From: Bacillus sp. Xin1
GTDB lineage: Bacteria; Bacillota; Bacilli; Bacillales; Bacillaceae_G
DNA: 64,000 nt
Assembly: GCF_013314535.1 (NCBI RefSeq)
Contig: NZ_JABUAE010000019.1
Location: forward strand, 24,176-88,175
Direction of reading: 5' to 3'
Position numbers and translations under genes: made by a program. A model generated the notes under the pieces. That model ran no database searches, was not told where the DNA came from, and was given only the letters and a program-made list of their open reading frames with translations. Position 1 is the stretch's first letter. Each line of letters opens with the position of its first letter. Below, piece after piece: positions 21,798 through 30,434 of this stretch.

Positions 21798-22850
21798 ATG
21801 ACTGAAAATGTTTTATTTTCCATTAGTGAAAATGGTGTTGCATCGATTACTTTAAACCGTCCAAAAGCACTTAACTCTTTATCTTATGATATGTTACAAC
21901 CAATTGGGCAAAAACTAAAAGAATGGGAAAAGGATGATCGCATCGCCATGATCGTCTTAAAAGGCGCTGGTACAAAAGGCTTTTGTGCTGGCGGTGATAT
22001 TAAAACATTATATGAAGCGCGTTCAAGTGAAGTTGCATTACAACATGCAGAACAGTTTTTTGAAGAAGAATATGAAATAGATACTTATTTATATCATTAT
22101 CCAAAGCCAATTATCGCTTGTTTAGATGGAATTGTTATGGGTGGTGGCGTCGGCCTTACGAATGGCGCCAAACATAGAATTGTCACAGAGCGTACAAAAT
22201 GGGCAATGCCTGAAATGAACATTGGGTTTTTCCCAGATGTCGGCGCTGCTTATTTCTTAAATAAAGCTCCTGGACAAGCTGGCCGTTATGTCGCATTATC
22301 AGCATCTGTCTTACAAGCTACTGATGTGTTATATATAAATGCTGCTGATCATTACATGCCATCTGAAACGTTACCTACTTTTCTTGATGCAATCGAAAAA
22401 GTAAATTGGCACAATCAAAATGTACATATTACTTTAAAAGAACTCATAAATAAATATGAAACAACACCTAGTGTAGAAGGTGAACTTACTTCCGTGCAAG
22501 AAGAAATTGATAAGCACTTTTCATTCCAAACAGTCGAGGATATCATCCATTCATTAGAGAATACTGACAGTTCTTTCGCTTTAAAAACAAAAGAAAAGTT
22601 ACTCTCAAAATCTCCATTCTCATTAAAAGTAACATTAAAGCAACTGATTGATGGGAAAGAAAAATCGATAGAAGAATGCTTTGCAACTGATCTCATACTC
22701 GCTAAAAATTTCATGAGACACGAAGATTTCTTTGAAGGAGTCCGTTCTGTCGTAGTCGATAAGGATCAAAACCCACAATACAAATATAAACAATTAAGTG
22801 ATGTTTCAGATGAAGAGGTAAATCGCTTCTTTAACCTTCTTAATGCATAA
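21798..22850 (+). CDS. 3-hydroxyisobutyryl-CoA hydrolase-like enoyl-CoA hydratase/isomerase family protein
   Basis: 350 residues from the ATG at 21798, which has AGAGGAGG 7 nt upstream; an in-frame ATG at 21750 lacks one. Crotonase-fold protein: ASITLNRPKALNSL, GAGTKGFCAGGDIK (oxyanion hole), DGIVMGGGVGLTNGAKHRI and PEMNIGFFPDVGAAYFLN. The long form of about 350 residues with the GFFPDVG segment is typical of 3-hydroxyisobutyryl-CoA hydrolases rather than the roughly 260-residue hydratases. It would free 3-hydroxyisobutyrate from its CoA ester in valine breakdown, feeding mmsB and mmsA found 2-5 kb away. A sigma-54 promoter lies just upstream. Confidence 0.85.
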   Translation: MTENVLFSISENGVASITLNRPKALNSLSYDMLQPIGQKLKEWEKDDRIAMIVLKGAGTKGFCAGGDIKTLYEARSSEVALQHAEQFFEEEYEIDTYLYHYPKPIIACLDGIVMGGGVGLTNGAKHRIVTERTKWAMPEMNIGFFPDVGAAYFLNKAPGQAGRYVALSASVLQATDVLYINAADHYMPSETLPTFLDAIEKVNWHNQNVHITLKELINKYETTPSVEGELTSVQEEIDKHFSFQTVEDIIHSLENTDSSFALKTKEKLLSKSPFSLKVTLKQLIDGKEKSIEECFATDLILAKNFMRHEDFFEGVRSVVVDKDQNPQYKYKQLSDVSDEEVNRFFNLLNA

Positions 22851-22854
22851 TAGC

Positions 22855-22908
22855 AACCAGGCTAGATAAAAGCAGTTTATTTTCTGCTCTATCTAGCCTG
22901 GTTTATTA
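22855..22908. terminator. Bidirectional terminator
   Basis: A 13-bp stem, AACCAGGCTAGAT (22855-22867) with ATCTAGCCTGGTT (22891-22903), extended inside by AGCAG/CTGCT, separates the convergent hydrolase and XRE genes. Confidence 0.85.
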
Positions 22909-22916
22909 CCGTACGA

Positions 22917-23462
22917 TTAAAATGACGGAGGTGTTACAGCGAATAAAATAATAGCATCCTGATCAAATGGATTTTCCCATTTATGTTTCATGTACGAAGG
23001 AATTTTCACGCTATCACCTGAATGTAAAGTGTATATATTTTGTTGTAAATGAAAAACAACCTCTCCTTCTAAAACATGTGCAATTTCTTCTCCTTTATGT
23101 TCCAAAAGTTTTTCTGAGGAAATAGCATTAGGTGGTAAGGTCATTAAAGATACAGCCAAAGAACCCGTTAAATCTGGTGATAATAATTCATATGATAAAT
23201 TTCCTACAATCATTTTCTTACGTTCATTCGCTCTTACAACTAAGTCATTCGTATTCGTATCTTCCATTAAAAAGCTAAAAGTTGGAACCTCTAATGCTCT
23301 CGCTAATAGTTTCAACGTTTGAATAGAAGGGTTGGCTAATCCCCTCTCAATTTGACTTAGCATAGAGGGTGTTATTTCTGCTAACTTTGCTAGCTCCCTC
23401 ATACTTAAGTTTTTTTGTTTTCGTAGCTCTTCCACCTTTTTCCCTATATTTATATTCTCCAC
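22917..23462 (-). CDS. XRE-family regulator with cupin sensor domain
   Basis: 181 residues. N-terminal helix-turn-helix (about 8-62: ELRKQKNLSMRELAKLAEIT, PSMLSQIERGLANPSIQTL) and C-terminal cupin (about 105-175: HKGEEIAHVLEGEVVFHL, SGDSVKIPSYMKHKWENPF). Such proteins often control a neighbouring transporter or amine/amino-acid gene according to a small ligand. It is divergent from the LysE-type exporter across a 130-bp region with an inverted repeat, so that gene is its likely target. Confidence 0.88.
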   Translation of the reverse strand: MENINIGKKVEELRKQKNLSMRELAKLAEITPSMLSQIERGLANPSIQTLKLLARALEVPTFSFLMEDTNTNDLVVRANERKKMIVGNLSYELLSPDLTGSLAVSLMTLPPNAISSEKLLEHKGEEIAHVLEGEVVFHLQQNIYTLHSGDSVKIPSYMKHKWENPFDQDAIILFAVTPPSF

Positions 23463-23499
23463 ATTTTATACCCCTTTTAACGACTTTAATTAAATATAT

Positions 23500-23547
23500 T
23501 TTAACACACTTAAATTTAGTTTAACATGCAACTTAAATTGTGTTAAA
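23500..23547. promoter_or_regulatory. Candidate operator between XRE regulator and exporter
   Basis: TTTAACACA (23500-23508) and TGTGTTAAA (23539-23547) form a 9-bp inverted repeat in the shared divergent promoter region, with internal TTAA repeats. A plausible binding site for the neighbouring XRE-cupin protein. Confidence 0.45.
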
Positions 23548-23597
23548 CTTATTTTAATTAAATTTTCAAAATATAAATAAAGAAAGGCGGAGTGATT

Positions 23598-24227
23598 ATG
23601 GAGAACTATCTTCTTTTTATTATCATGTCGATTTGTCTTATCATTTTACCAGGACCTGACACTGCAATGGCTACGAAAAACACTCTTACTGCTGGGAAAA
23701 TCGGAGGTGTGAAAACGGTTTTCGGTACATGTATCGCACTCTTAATTCATACTTTAGCTGCTGTAATTGGTCTTTCTGCTATTATTGTTAAATCAGCTTT
23801 CTTATTTTCTATTTTTAAATATGTTGGTGCACTTTATCTCGTCTATTTAGGCATAAAAGCACTTTTATCCTTAAAAAACAAAAACAACATAAATATGAAT
23901 GACTTGCCTATGAAACACACCGATGGAAACACTTCTTGTTTTCGCCAAGGTTTTCTTACTAACCTTTTAAATCCTAAAGTTGCTGTTTTCTTTTTGACCT
24001 TTTTACCGCAATTTTTAAATCCTAATCATAATACACTTATTCAGTTTTTGATTATGGGGCTTACCTATCTTGTTTTAACTGTAATATGGTTTGCTTTTTA
24101 TATATTTTTAATTGATAAAATAAGTGTCTTTATGAAAAAGCCTGCTACACAAAGATATATTCAAGGGCTTACTGGTATTATATTAATTGGATTTGGTATA
24201 AAATTAGCGTTCGAAAAAAACAGTTAA
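23598..24227 (+). CDS. LysE/RhtB-family amino acid exporter
   Basis: 209 residues from the ATG at 23598, with GGCGGAG 5 nt upstream; a GTG at 23592 overlaps that site. The N-terminus has the family motif LPGPDTAMATKNTLTAGKIGG, and GFLTNLLNPKVAVFFLTFLPQF is the second conserved region. Six hydrophobic segments are expected. The family exports amino acids or their derivatives. Its place between valine-breakdown genes and beside an XRE-cupin regulator makes a branched-chain amino acid or related compound possible, but the substrate is not shown. Confidence 0.9.
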   Translation: MENYLLFIIMSICLIILPGPDTAMATKNTLTAGKIGGVKTVFGTCIALLIHTLAAVIGLSAIIVKSAFLFSIFKYVGALYLVYLGIKALLSLKNKNNINMNDLPMKHTDGNTSCFRQGFLTNLLNPKVAVFFLTFLPQFLNPNHNTLIQFLIMGLTYLVLTVIWFAFYIFLIDKISVFMKKPATQRYIQGLTGIILIGFGIKLAFEKNS

Positions 24228-24231
24228 CAAG

Positions 24232-24268
24232 AAAAATCCACCACTCATGAATGAGGGGTGGATTTTTC
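24232..24268. terminator. Bidirectional terminator
   Basis: AAAAATCCACC-CTCAT pairs with ATGAG-GGGTGGATTTTT around a very short loop, between the convergent exporter gene and mmsA. Confidence 0.85.
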
Positions 24269-24302
24269 GTACATGTAACAAGTTACATACGTGTTCTCTC
24301 TA

Positions 24303-25763
24303 TTAAAACCAGCGCTCTGTTACCACTTTTTTACGTGTGTAGAATTGAACACCATCTGTCCCATTTGTTCCAAGATCACCGTAGAAGGACGCTTTATTTC
24401 CTGCAAATGCGAAGAATGCCATTGGAGCTGGAACGTTAACGTTTACACCAATCATTCCAGCATCGATATTATCACGGAATGTTTGTGCATGTTTACCACT
24501 TGATGTATAAATAACGGCACCATTTGCGAATTTTGATTGGTTCGTCAGCTTAATTCCCTCTTCTAAATCTTTTACTCTCACAATGCTTAATACTGGAGCA
24601 AAAATTTCTTCTTGCCAAATTTTCATATCTTGATTTACACCATCAAAAATAGTTGCTCCAACAAAATACCCATCGCCAACTTCCTCATCTATTTTACGGC
24701 CATCTACTAATAAAGTAGCTCCATCTGCTACACCACCATTAATATAACCTAGTACACGCTCTTTGTGAGATTCACGAATTAATGGTCCTACATAATTATC
24801 TTCGTGGAAACCATCACCTACTTTTAATTTACGTGTTTCCGCTACTAGAACATCAATAAATTCATCAGCAATTTCATCCACAACTGCTACAACAGAGCAT
24901 GCCATGCAGCGCTCTCCACTACTCGCAAACGCAGAACCAATTACACCTTGTACCGTCTTTTCAAGGTTACAATCTGGCATAACAATCGCATGGTTTTTTG
25001 CTCCTGCAAGTGCTTGTACTCGTTTTCCATATTTTGTTCCTGTTTCGTACACGTAACGTGCAACTGGTTCAGATCCAACAAATGAAACAGCTTGAATGTC
25101 TTTATTTTCTAGAATACTATTTACAACATCTTTACCACCTTGCACTAAGTTTAAGACGCCTTTTGGAAAACCTGCTTCATAGAATAATTCTACTAATCTT
25201 TCAGCTAAAAGTGGTGTTCTTTCAGATGTTTTTAATACGAATGTATTACCGCAAGCAATTGCAAGTGGGAACATCCATAAAGGAATCATCATTGGGAAGT
25301 TAAACGGTGTAATACCAGCAACAACTCCAATTGGGTAACGCCAAATCGAACCATCAATCCCGCCCGCAATATTTGGAAGTGCTTGCCCCATCATTAAATT
25401 TGGTGTTGATGTTGCTAGTTCTACAGCTTCAATCCCTCGCTGTACTTCGCCAGTCGCATCTTTTAGCGTTTTACCATTTTCTAATGTAATGATTTTTGCA
25501 AGTTCATCTTTGTTTTCTTGTAAAAGTTGTAAATATTTATATAGCTGTCTTGAGCGATTTGGAACTGGTACTTTAGACCATGTTTCATAAGCAAATTTTG
25601 CAGCTTCAACTGCACGATCCACATCTTCTTTTGGGGAAAGCGGAACATAAGCAATTATTTTACCAGTCGCAGGATTTGGAACAGCTTCCACTTCTGTACC
25701 AGTAGATTCTACCCATTCACCATTAATATGATTTTTCACGCGTTTAATTTCTGTTGTAATCAT
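24303..25763 (-). CDS. mmsA: CoA-acylating methylmalonate-semialdehyde dehydrogenase
   Basis: 486 residues, the family's usual length. Aldehyde dehydrogenase fold with [31 protein letters not shown] and the catalytic cysteine in [12 protein letters not shown] near residue 285; the GERCMA form is typical of the MmsA/IolA branch rather than other aldehyde dehydrogenases. It converts methylmalonate semialdehyde to propionyl-CoA with NAD and CoA. Third gene of the acyl-CoA dehydrogenase-mmsB-mmsA unit. IolA of inositol catabolism is a close relative, but the adjacent mmsB argues for valine breakdown. Confidence 0.93.
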   Translation of the reverse strand: MITTEIKRVKNHINGEWVESTGTEVEAVPNPATGKIIAYVPLSPKEDVDRAVEAAKFAYETWSKVPVPNRSRQLYKYLQLLQENKDELAKIITLENGKTLKDATGEVQRGIEAVELATSTPNLMMGQALPNIAGGIDGSIWRYPIGVVAGITPFNFPMMIPLWMFPLAIACGNTFVLKTSERTPLLAERLVELFYEAGFPKGVLNLVQGGKDVVNSILENKDIQAVSFVGSEPVARYVYETGTKYGKRVQALAGAKNHAIVMPDCNLEKTVQGVIGSAFASSGERCMACSVVAVVDEIADEFIDVLVAETRKLKVGDGFHEDNYVGPLIRESHKERVLGYINGGVADGATLLVDGRKIDEEVGDGYFVGATIFDGVNQDMKIWQEEIFAPVLSIVRVKDLEEGIKLTNQSKFANGAVIYTSSGKHAQTFRDNIDAGMIGVNVNVPAPMAFFAFAGNKASFYGDLGTNGTDGVQFYTRKKVVTERWF

Positions 25764-25806
25764 TGTATTCGCTCCTTTTTATTTTTTATATTTGCTAGTA
25801 TCATTA

Positions 25807-26697
25807 TTATTTTTGATTAGAGATTAATTGTTCACTTACCTTTTGATATAAAGCAGCCATGTCTTTTTCACCATATCCTGCTTTCCCAGCTTCATCATAC
25901 AAGTTCAATAGCATTTCACTTACTGGTAAGTGAAGCTCGCTTTCTTTCGCTAGATCAACTGCAAATCCTAAGTCTTTCTTTAGTAGATTTACAGTAAATC
26001 CTGGTTCATAGTTTTCCGGCGCAATAAAGCTTTTATAATTACGCTCGTAAATTCTACTTTGTCCATAACTCACATTTAAAATATCAAACATTTTATCTAA
26101 ATCCATATTGTTTTTCTTCGCTAAAGTCAGAGCTTCACTAACACCTGCTGTGTAGAAGCCTATCAATAAGTTATTTATAAGCTTTACAGTCGTACCACTA
26201 TCAATTTGCTCACTCACATGAAAAATATTTGCCCCTAATACTTCCATCACTGGTAAGCCCTTTTCGTACACTTCTTTTGATCCACCAACCATAAAAGTTA
26301 ATGTGCGGTTTTCCGCTCCAATCACTCCACCACTAACTGGCCCTGCTAAGAAGTCTACTTTTTTATCATTCGCAGCATCTGCCAATCTTTTATTTAGCTC
26401 TGGTGCTACTGTACTTGTATCAATTAGAACAACATTCGAATGGCTATTCTCAATTAAACCTTCTTCACCAAAGTAAACAGCTTCAACAGCTCGAGGTGAT
26501 GGTAAACTTGTAAAAATCAAATCACATGTTTCTGCCAAATTTGCAATTGATAAGCCAATGATTCCTCCTTCTTTCTCAAAAGAAGCTTCCGCATCTTTAT
26601 TTAAATCGAATCCATATACTGTGTAATTTGATTTAACTAAATTTTTAGACATTGGAAGACCCATATTACCTAAACCAATAAAACCAATCTTTTTCAT
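25807..26697 (-). CDS. mmsB: 3-hydroxyisobutyrate dehydrogenase
   Basis: 296 residues of the beta-hydroxyacid dehydrogenase family. N-terminal NAD-binding motif GFIGLGNMGLPMSKNL, substrate motif FLAGPVSGGVIGAENRTLTF (about 116-136) and the catalytic lysine in GTTVKLINNLLIG. It oxidises 3-hydroxyisobutyrate to methylmalonate semialdehyde, the substrate of MmsA encoded next. TAGGAGGAG precedes the ATG, and the gene starts 16 nt after the acyl-CoA dehydrogenase gene ends. Confidence 0.93.
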   Translation of the reverse strand: MKKIGFIGLGNMGLPMSKNLVKSNYTVYGFDLNKDAEASFEKEGGIIGLSIANLAETCDLIFTSLPSPRAVEAVYFGEEGLIENSHSNVVLIDTSTVAPELNKRLADAANDKKVDFLAGPVSGGVIGAENRTLTFMVGGSKEVYEKGLPVMEVLGANIFHVSEQIDSGTTVKLINNLLIGFYTAGVSEALTLAKKNNMDLDKMFDILNVSYGQSRIYERNYKSFIAPENYEPGFTVNLLKKDLGFAVDLAKESELHLPVSEMLLNLYDEAGKAGYGEKDMAALYQKVSEQLISNQK

Positions 26698-26713
26698 ACT
26701 GTTCTCCTCCTAT

Positions 26714-28423
26714 TTAAACAATATATTTCCCGCGATTTATAATCGCTTTTGCGATTTCTCTCTTCTTCGTAAATACGTTCGTATATAGAGGTACTGACAG
26801 TTGACGAATTTCATCTAGAATAGCATTTCTATTTTGCTCCTCTTGTACTGCTGCAGAAAGAAGAACAATTGCCGCTGATTCCACTTTTCGATATCCTTCT
26901 TCACAAAGAACATCTGTTATAGACTGTTTTGTACGTTCTTTTTCTTCACCATTTTTACTTACCGCTTTCTTTGTACGTAAAAATGCTGATTCCATTACAT
27001 ACACATCTTTCAACATGTCTGCTAGCACGCGTGAATATTCTTGTTCTTGTTCAATTTTTAGTTCAGGAGTTTGAGATAGCGTTTTCAAAGATTGCTTCAA
27101 TAATTGTTTCGATAATAAAATATAGCGATGATTTCGTTCCACATTTTCAAATGTGCCTTCATCTACTTGGTCCCCTAGTAGCTTCGTTTGTTTCATTAAC
27201 ATTTTCGCAACTGTTAAGCGATTAATTTCATTTGTCCCTTCAAATATACGGCTAATTCTAGCATCACGATATAATCGTTCTACTTCATATTCTTGCATAT
27301 AACCATAACCACCGTGAATTTGTACCGCCTCATCCACAATATTTCCAAGTGTTTCTGAAGCGTTCACTTTATTAATCGCACACTCTATTGCAAATTGTGA
27401 CATTTTCTGCATAATACTTTCATCACTCTCATGAATCGCGTCATCAATTACGCCTGCTGTTCGATAAGCTGCGCTCTCTGCACCATATGTATCAATAATC
27501 ATATTTGCAATTTTCTCTTGGATCATCGTGAAATCAACTAATTCTGTTTGAAACTGTCTTCGTTCTTTTCCGTATTGAACAGATAGACCAATTGCTTGCT
27601 TTGCTGTCCCAATATTTCCGAAAGCAAGTTTCAATCTCGCAAAATTGAGAATATTAAGAGCCACATGATGCCCTTTTCCAACTTTCCCTAATACATTTTC
27701 AGCTGGAATTACAACATCCTCTAATATCAACGTTGCAGTAGAAGAACCTTTAATACCCATCTTCTTTTCTTCTAGGCCAATAGAAACGCCTTCACATGTT
27801 CTTTCGACAATAAATGCTGTCATTCCTTTATTTGTTTTCGCAAAAACAACATATACATCAGCCATATGAGCATTCGTAATCCACTGCTTTTCACCGTTTA
27901 ATGTCCATGTTGTGCCATCTTCACTTAAGACCGCACTTGTTTTTGCACTTAACGCATCAGATCCAGCATTTGGCTCTGTTAATGCATAAGCTCCAATCCA
28001 TTCGCCTGATGCAATTTTAGGTAAATACTTTTCCTTTTGCTCTTTGGTTCCGTAGTATATATATGGCAGTGTTCCTACTCCGGCATGAATGTTAAAGGAA
28101 ACACTAAACGCGCCTGCATATCCCATCTTTTCTGCCACCAAGCCAGAAACTGCTTTTCCTAATTCAAACCCTCCATATTCTTCTGGAACTTCTATACTTA
28201 GTAATCCAAGTTCTCCAGCCTTTTCAAACAACTGGCGAGAAACTTGATAATTGTGCTGCTCAATATGTTCAATTTGCGGAACAATTTCTTGTTTCACAAA
28301 TTGTTCTGTTGTTTTTGCGATTAAATCTTCATCCCCTGAAAAATCCTCAGGTGTAAAAAAGGTTGTATGAAGCTCCTGATTCAGCGAAAAAAATTCGTCC
28401 CATTGCAACTTTGTTTTCTCCAT
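26714..28423 (-). CDS. Acyl-CoA dehydrogenase (probable isobutyryl-CoA step)
   Basis: 569 residues: N-terminal and middle domains with AYALTEPNAGSDALSAKTSA (FAD/substrate region) and WITNAHMADVYVVFAKT, then the helical domain with QIHGGYGYMQEYEVERLYRDARISRIFEGTNEI. The extra 170 or so C-terminal residues beyond the standard 380 mark the longer Bacillus acyl-CoA dehydrogenases. In this operon it is the best candidate for isobutyryl-CoA to methacrylyl-CoA, although related enzymes act on fatty acyl-CoAs. AGGGGG precedes the ATG, and a sigma-54 promoter lies 40 nt further up. Confidence 0.88.
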   Translation of the reverse strand: MEKTKLQWDEFFSLNQELHTTFFTPEDFSGDEDLIAKTTEQFVKQEIVPQIEHIEQHNYQVSRQLFEKAGELGLLSIEVPEEYGGFELGKAVSGLVAEKMGYAGAFSVSFNIHAGVGTLPYIYYGTKEQKEKYLPKIASGEWIGAYALTEPNAGSDALSAKTSAVLSEDGTTWTLNGEKQWITNAHMADVYVVFAKTNKGMTAFIVERTCEGVSIGLEEKKMGIKGSSTATLILEDVVIPAENVLGKVGKGHHVALNILNFARLKLAFGNIGTAKQAIGLSVQYGKERRQFQTELVDFTMIQEKIANMIIDTYGAESAAYRTAGVIDDAIHESDESIMQKMSQFAIECAINKVNASETLGNIVDEAVQIHGGYGYMQEYEVERLYRDARISRIFEGTNEINRLTVAKMLMKQTKLLGDQVDEGTFENVERNHRYILLSKQLLKQSLKTLSQTPELKIEQEQEYSRVLADMLKDVYVMESAFLRTKKAVSKNGEEKERTKQSITDVLCEEGYRKVESAAIVLLSAAVQEEQNRNAILDEIRQLSVPLYTNVFTKKREIAKAIINRGKYIV

Positions 28424-28462
28424 CTGTATCCCCCTATCATTTCGATCTTCATTTTATTTATA

Positions 28463-28478
28463 TGCAAAATCTATGCCA
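28463..28478 (-). promoter_or_regulatory. Sigma-54 (-24/-12) promoter of the acyl-CoA dehydrogenase-mmsB-mmsA operon
   Basis: On the minus strand TGGCA-TAGATT-TTGCA has the invariant GG and GC 10 nt apart. It lies about 40 bp upstream of the start codon. Confidence 0.82.
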
Positions 28479-28520
28479 AACTAAAAACTTGATAGAACAA
28501 GGGCGAAATGACAAGAAAAC

Positions 28521-28544
28521 GTAAAACTGTCTAGACAGTTTTAC
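28521..28544. promoter_or_regulatory. 24-bp perfect palindrome, candidate activator site
   Basis: Twelve bases (GTAAAACTGTCT) are followed by their exact complement, giving the core ACTGTCTAGACAGT. The centre is about 80 bp upstream of the predicted start site of the sigma-54 promoter at 28463-28478. The TGTCTA/TAGACA core recurs upstream of the other sigma-54 promoter at 21.6 kb. Confidence 0.75.
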
Positions 28545-28550
28545 ACTTGA

Positions 28551-28593
28551 TATAACAAATTGTCTAGATTTTGAATCGGGACAATTTGTTATA
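28551..28593 (-). terminator. 14-bp inverted repeat spanning the regulator stop codon
   Basis: TATAACAAATTGTC (28551-28564) and GACAATTTGTTATA (28580-28593) are perfect complements with a 15-nt loop. The repeat covers the last codons and stop of the sigma-54 activator gene. No T-run follows on the minus strand, so it is not a classical terminator; an mRNA-stabilising hairpin or extra regulator site is possible. Confidence 0.45.
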
Positions 28594-30324
28594 CAGGGTC
28601 GCCCTAGAAATCCCTAACAACGCTGCTGCTTTTGACTTATTTCCTTTGGCTTCTTTTAAAACGCGTTCAATTAATCCTCTCTCTTCCTCTTCACGCACAA
28701 CTTTCATCGCTTCTTGTTTTGCAGGTAAGGACTGAATCATAGGTACTAGTTTCTTTTGCTCCATATCCCGATAATAAAATTCTTCTGGTAAATCCTTCGC
28801 TCGTATATGTGCATCATCTGATAGTGCGAATAGCCTTTCTAACACATTGATTAATTCCCTGACATTACCTGGCCAGTTATAATGGAACATACGACGCAAT
28901 ACTTCTTTATCAAGTGTCTTTTCTTCAGCACCATACATTTGACATAACTTTTGTAAATGTTCTTCGACAATGAGTGGTATATCTTGTTTTCGAAAGCGAA
29001 GCGGCGGAATATGAATCGGAATAACATGAAGACGATGATATAAATCCTCTCTAAAGGTTCCTTCTCTAACCATTTGTTTTAAATCTTTATTTGTCGCTGC
29101 GATTAACCTGAAATCAACAGGTATTGGATGTGTACCACCTATCCTTTCTATTTCCCTTTCTTGCAAAACGCGTAAAATTTTCACTTGCGTTAATAGAGAC
29201 ATATCGCCAATCTCGTCTAAAAATAACGTTCCATGATTTGCAAGCTCAAACTTTCCTGCCTTCCCGTTCTTTTTCGCACCCGTAAAAGCCCCTTCTGCAT
29301 AACCAAACAATTCAGATTCTAGTAAATTATCAGGAATGGCAGCACAGTTCACGCTAATAAATGGACCATTTTGCGTTATACCTGCATCATGTATAGCTCT
29401 TGCGAATTGCTCCTTACCAACACCACTTTCCCCAGTAATTAACACCGATGCTTTCGATCCAGCTGCTTTTCGGGCCATTTTTTTCGTTTCAGAAATTGTT
29501 TGGCTTTCTCCAAGAATATCTTCAAATCGAATCTGCTTCTTTTTCGGTTTAGAAAACGTTGGTTGGATTTTCCTATCCTTTTGATCAAATCGCTCTAGTA
29601 TTTTGTAAATATCTGAAATCCCTTCATGAATCAGCATCCCTACTGCACCAATTACTCTTCCCTGCTTCCAAATTGGCATGCGGTGTACAACTAAATTCTG
29701 CCCTTGCAGACGATGCACTTGATTTCTTTCTGGTACTCCCGTTTTTAATACAACTGGCAGGCGCGTATTCTCAATTATATTTTCAGCACGCTGTCCAATT
29801 GCCTCTTCTTTCGTCACACCGACAAAGCGACTATACGTGTCATTAAACATTTGAATAACGCCGTTTTCATCCACAATTGCAATGCCCTCATATGCAGTAT
29901 CAAAAGAGAGTCGTAGCCATTCAATCACACGCCCTGCTTCTTCCAATTGTTCTTTTATATGTTTCTGAAAAGCGAAAAGCTCATTTTGACCAATAACCCC
30001 TTCTAGCACTCCGCTTTTTTCATTTATCACATAAAACGGTACATGTTGAACCACTTCCATTGCATTCACTCTTGTTCCCTTGTGAAAAGATTTATCTATA
30101 ATCATATGAACTAATGTACTTTCATCACTATTTTCTTTCACCCACTGCACACAATCTAGTAATTTCACAATACCTATTATTCTTTCTTCCTCTAGTACAG
30201 GCAGTTCATCAGTTTTTGTTGCGATTAGTAGATTGATTGCCTCTGCAACCGTATTACTCATTTTCACAAACTGAAACTCTTTATTCAGCCATCTTCCTAC
30301 AGAGTAATCTTCTATAGAGTTCAT
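28564..30324 (-). CDS. Sigma-54-dependent transcriptional activator (CBS-PAS-AAA-Fis)
   Basis: 586 residues from the ATG at 30324, chosen because AGAGGTGG lies 6 nt upstream; the frame stays open to 30417 without a good site. Order: N-terminal CBS-like pair (about 10-115), PAS domain (about 130-245), AAA+ domain with Walker A GESGVGKEQF near 295, the sigma-54 contact motif GAFTGA near 343 and LFLDEIGDMS, then a Fis-type helix-turn-helix ending LLGISRATLYNKLSRFKI. It should remodel sigma-54 RNA polymerase at promoters such as the two found here, responding to a catabolic intermediate. CBS domains hint at a nucleotide or CoA-type ligand; the signal is not shown. Confidence 0.92.
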   Translation of the reverse strand: MNSIEDYSVGRWLNKEFQFVKMSNTVAEAINLLIATKTDELPVLEEERIIGIVKLLDCVQWVKENSDESTLVHMIIDKSFHKGTRVNAMEVVQHVPFYVINEKSGVLEGVIGQNELFAFQKHIKEQLEEAGRVIEWLRLSFDTAYEGIAIVDENGVIQMFNDTYSRFVGVTKEEAIGQRAENIIENTRLPVVLKTGVPERNQVHRLQGQNLVVHRMPIWKQGRVIGAVGMLIHEGISDIYKILERFDQKDRKIQPTFSKPKKKQIRFEDILGESQTISETKKMARKAAGSKASVLITGESGVGKEQFARAIHDAGITQNGPFISVNCAAIPDNLLESELFGYAEGAFTGAKKNGKAGKFELANHGTLFLDEIGDMSLLTQVKILRVLQEREIERIGGTHPIPVDFRLIAATNKDLKQMVREGTFREDLYHRLHVIPIHIPPLRFRKQDIPLIVEEHLQKLCQMYGAEEKTLDKEVLRRMFHYNWPGNVRELINVLERLFALSDDAHIRAKDLPEEFYYRDMEQKKLVPMIQSLPAKQEAMKVVREEEERGLIERVLKEAKGNKSKAAALLGISRATLYNKLSRFKI

Positions 30325-30360
30325 ATGTTTCCACCTCTTTTGCAAGCAATTAGGAAATAT

Positions 30361-30426
30361 GAAAAGGCGATGACTCTTCACATCAAGCAGTTGTTTTTGC
30401 CAAAGATGTATCATCATCGCCTTTTC
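30361..30426. terminator. Long-loop hairpin between prpB and the activator gene
   Basis: GAAAAGGCGATGA (30361-30373) and TCATCGCCTTTTC (30414-30426) are exact complements, 13 bp each, with a 40-nt loop. On the minus strand the second arm ends TTTTC. It probably limits read-through from prpCDB into the activator gene. Confidence 0.6.
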
Positions 30427-30434
30427 CCTTTGTT

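Noticed and set aside
30361-30426. The hairpin in the 5' extension of the activator frame as coding sequence
   Set aside because: Perfect 13-bp arms and a strong ribosome binding site at a later ATG show the region is non-coding.
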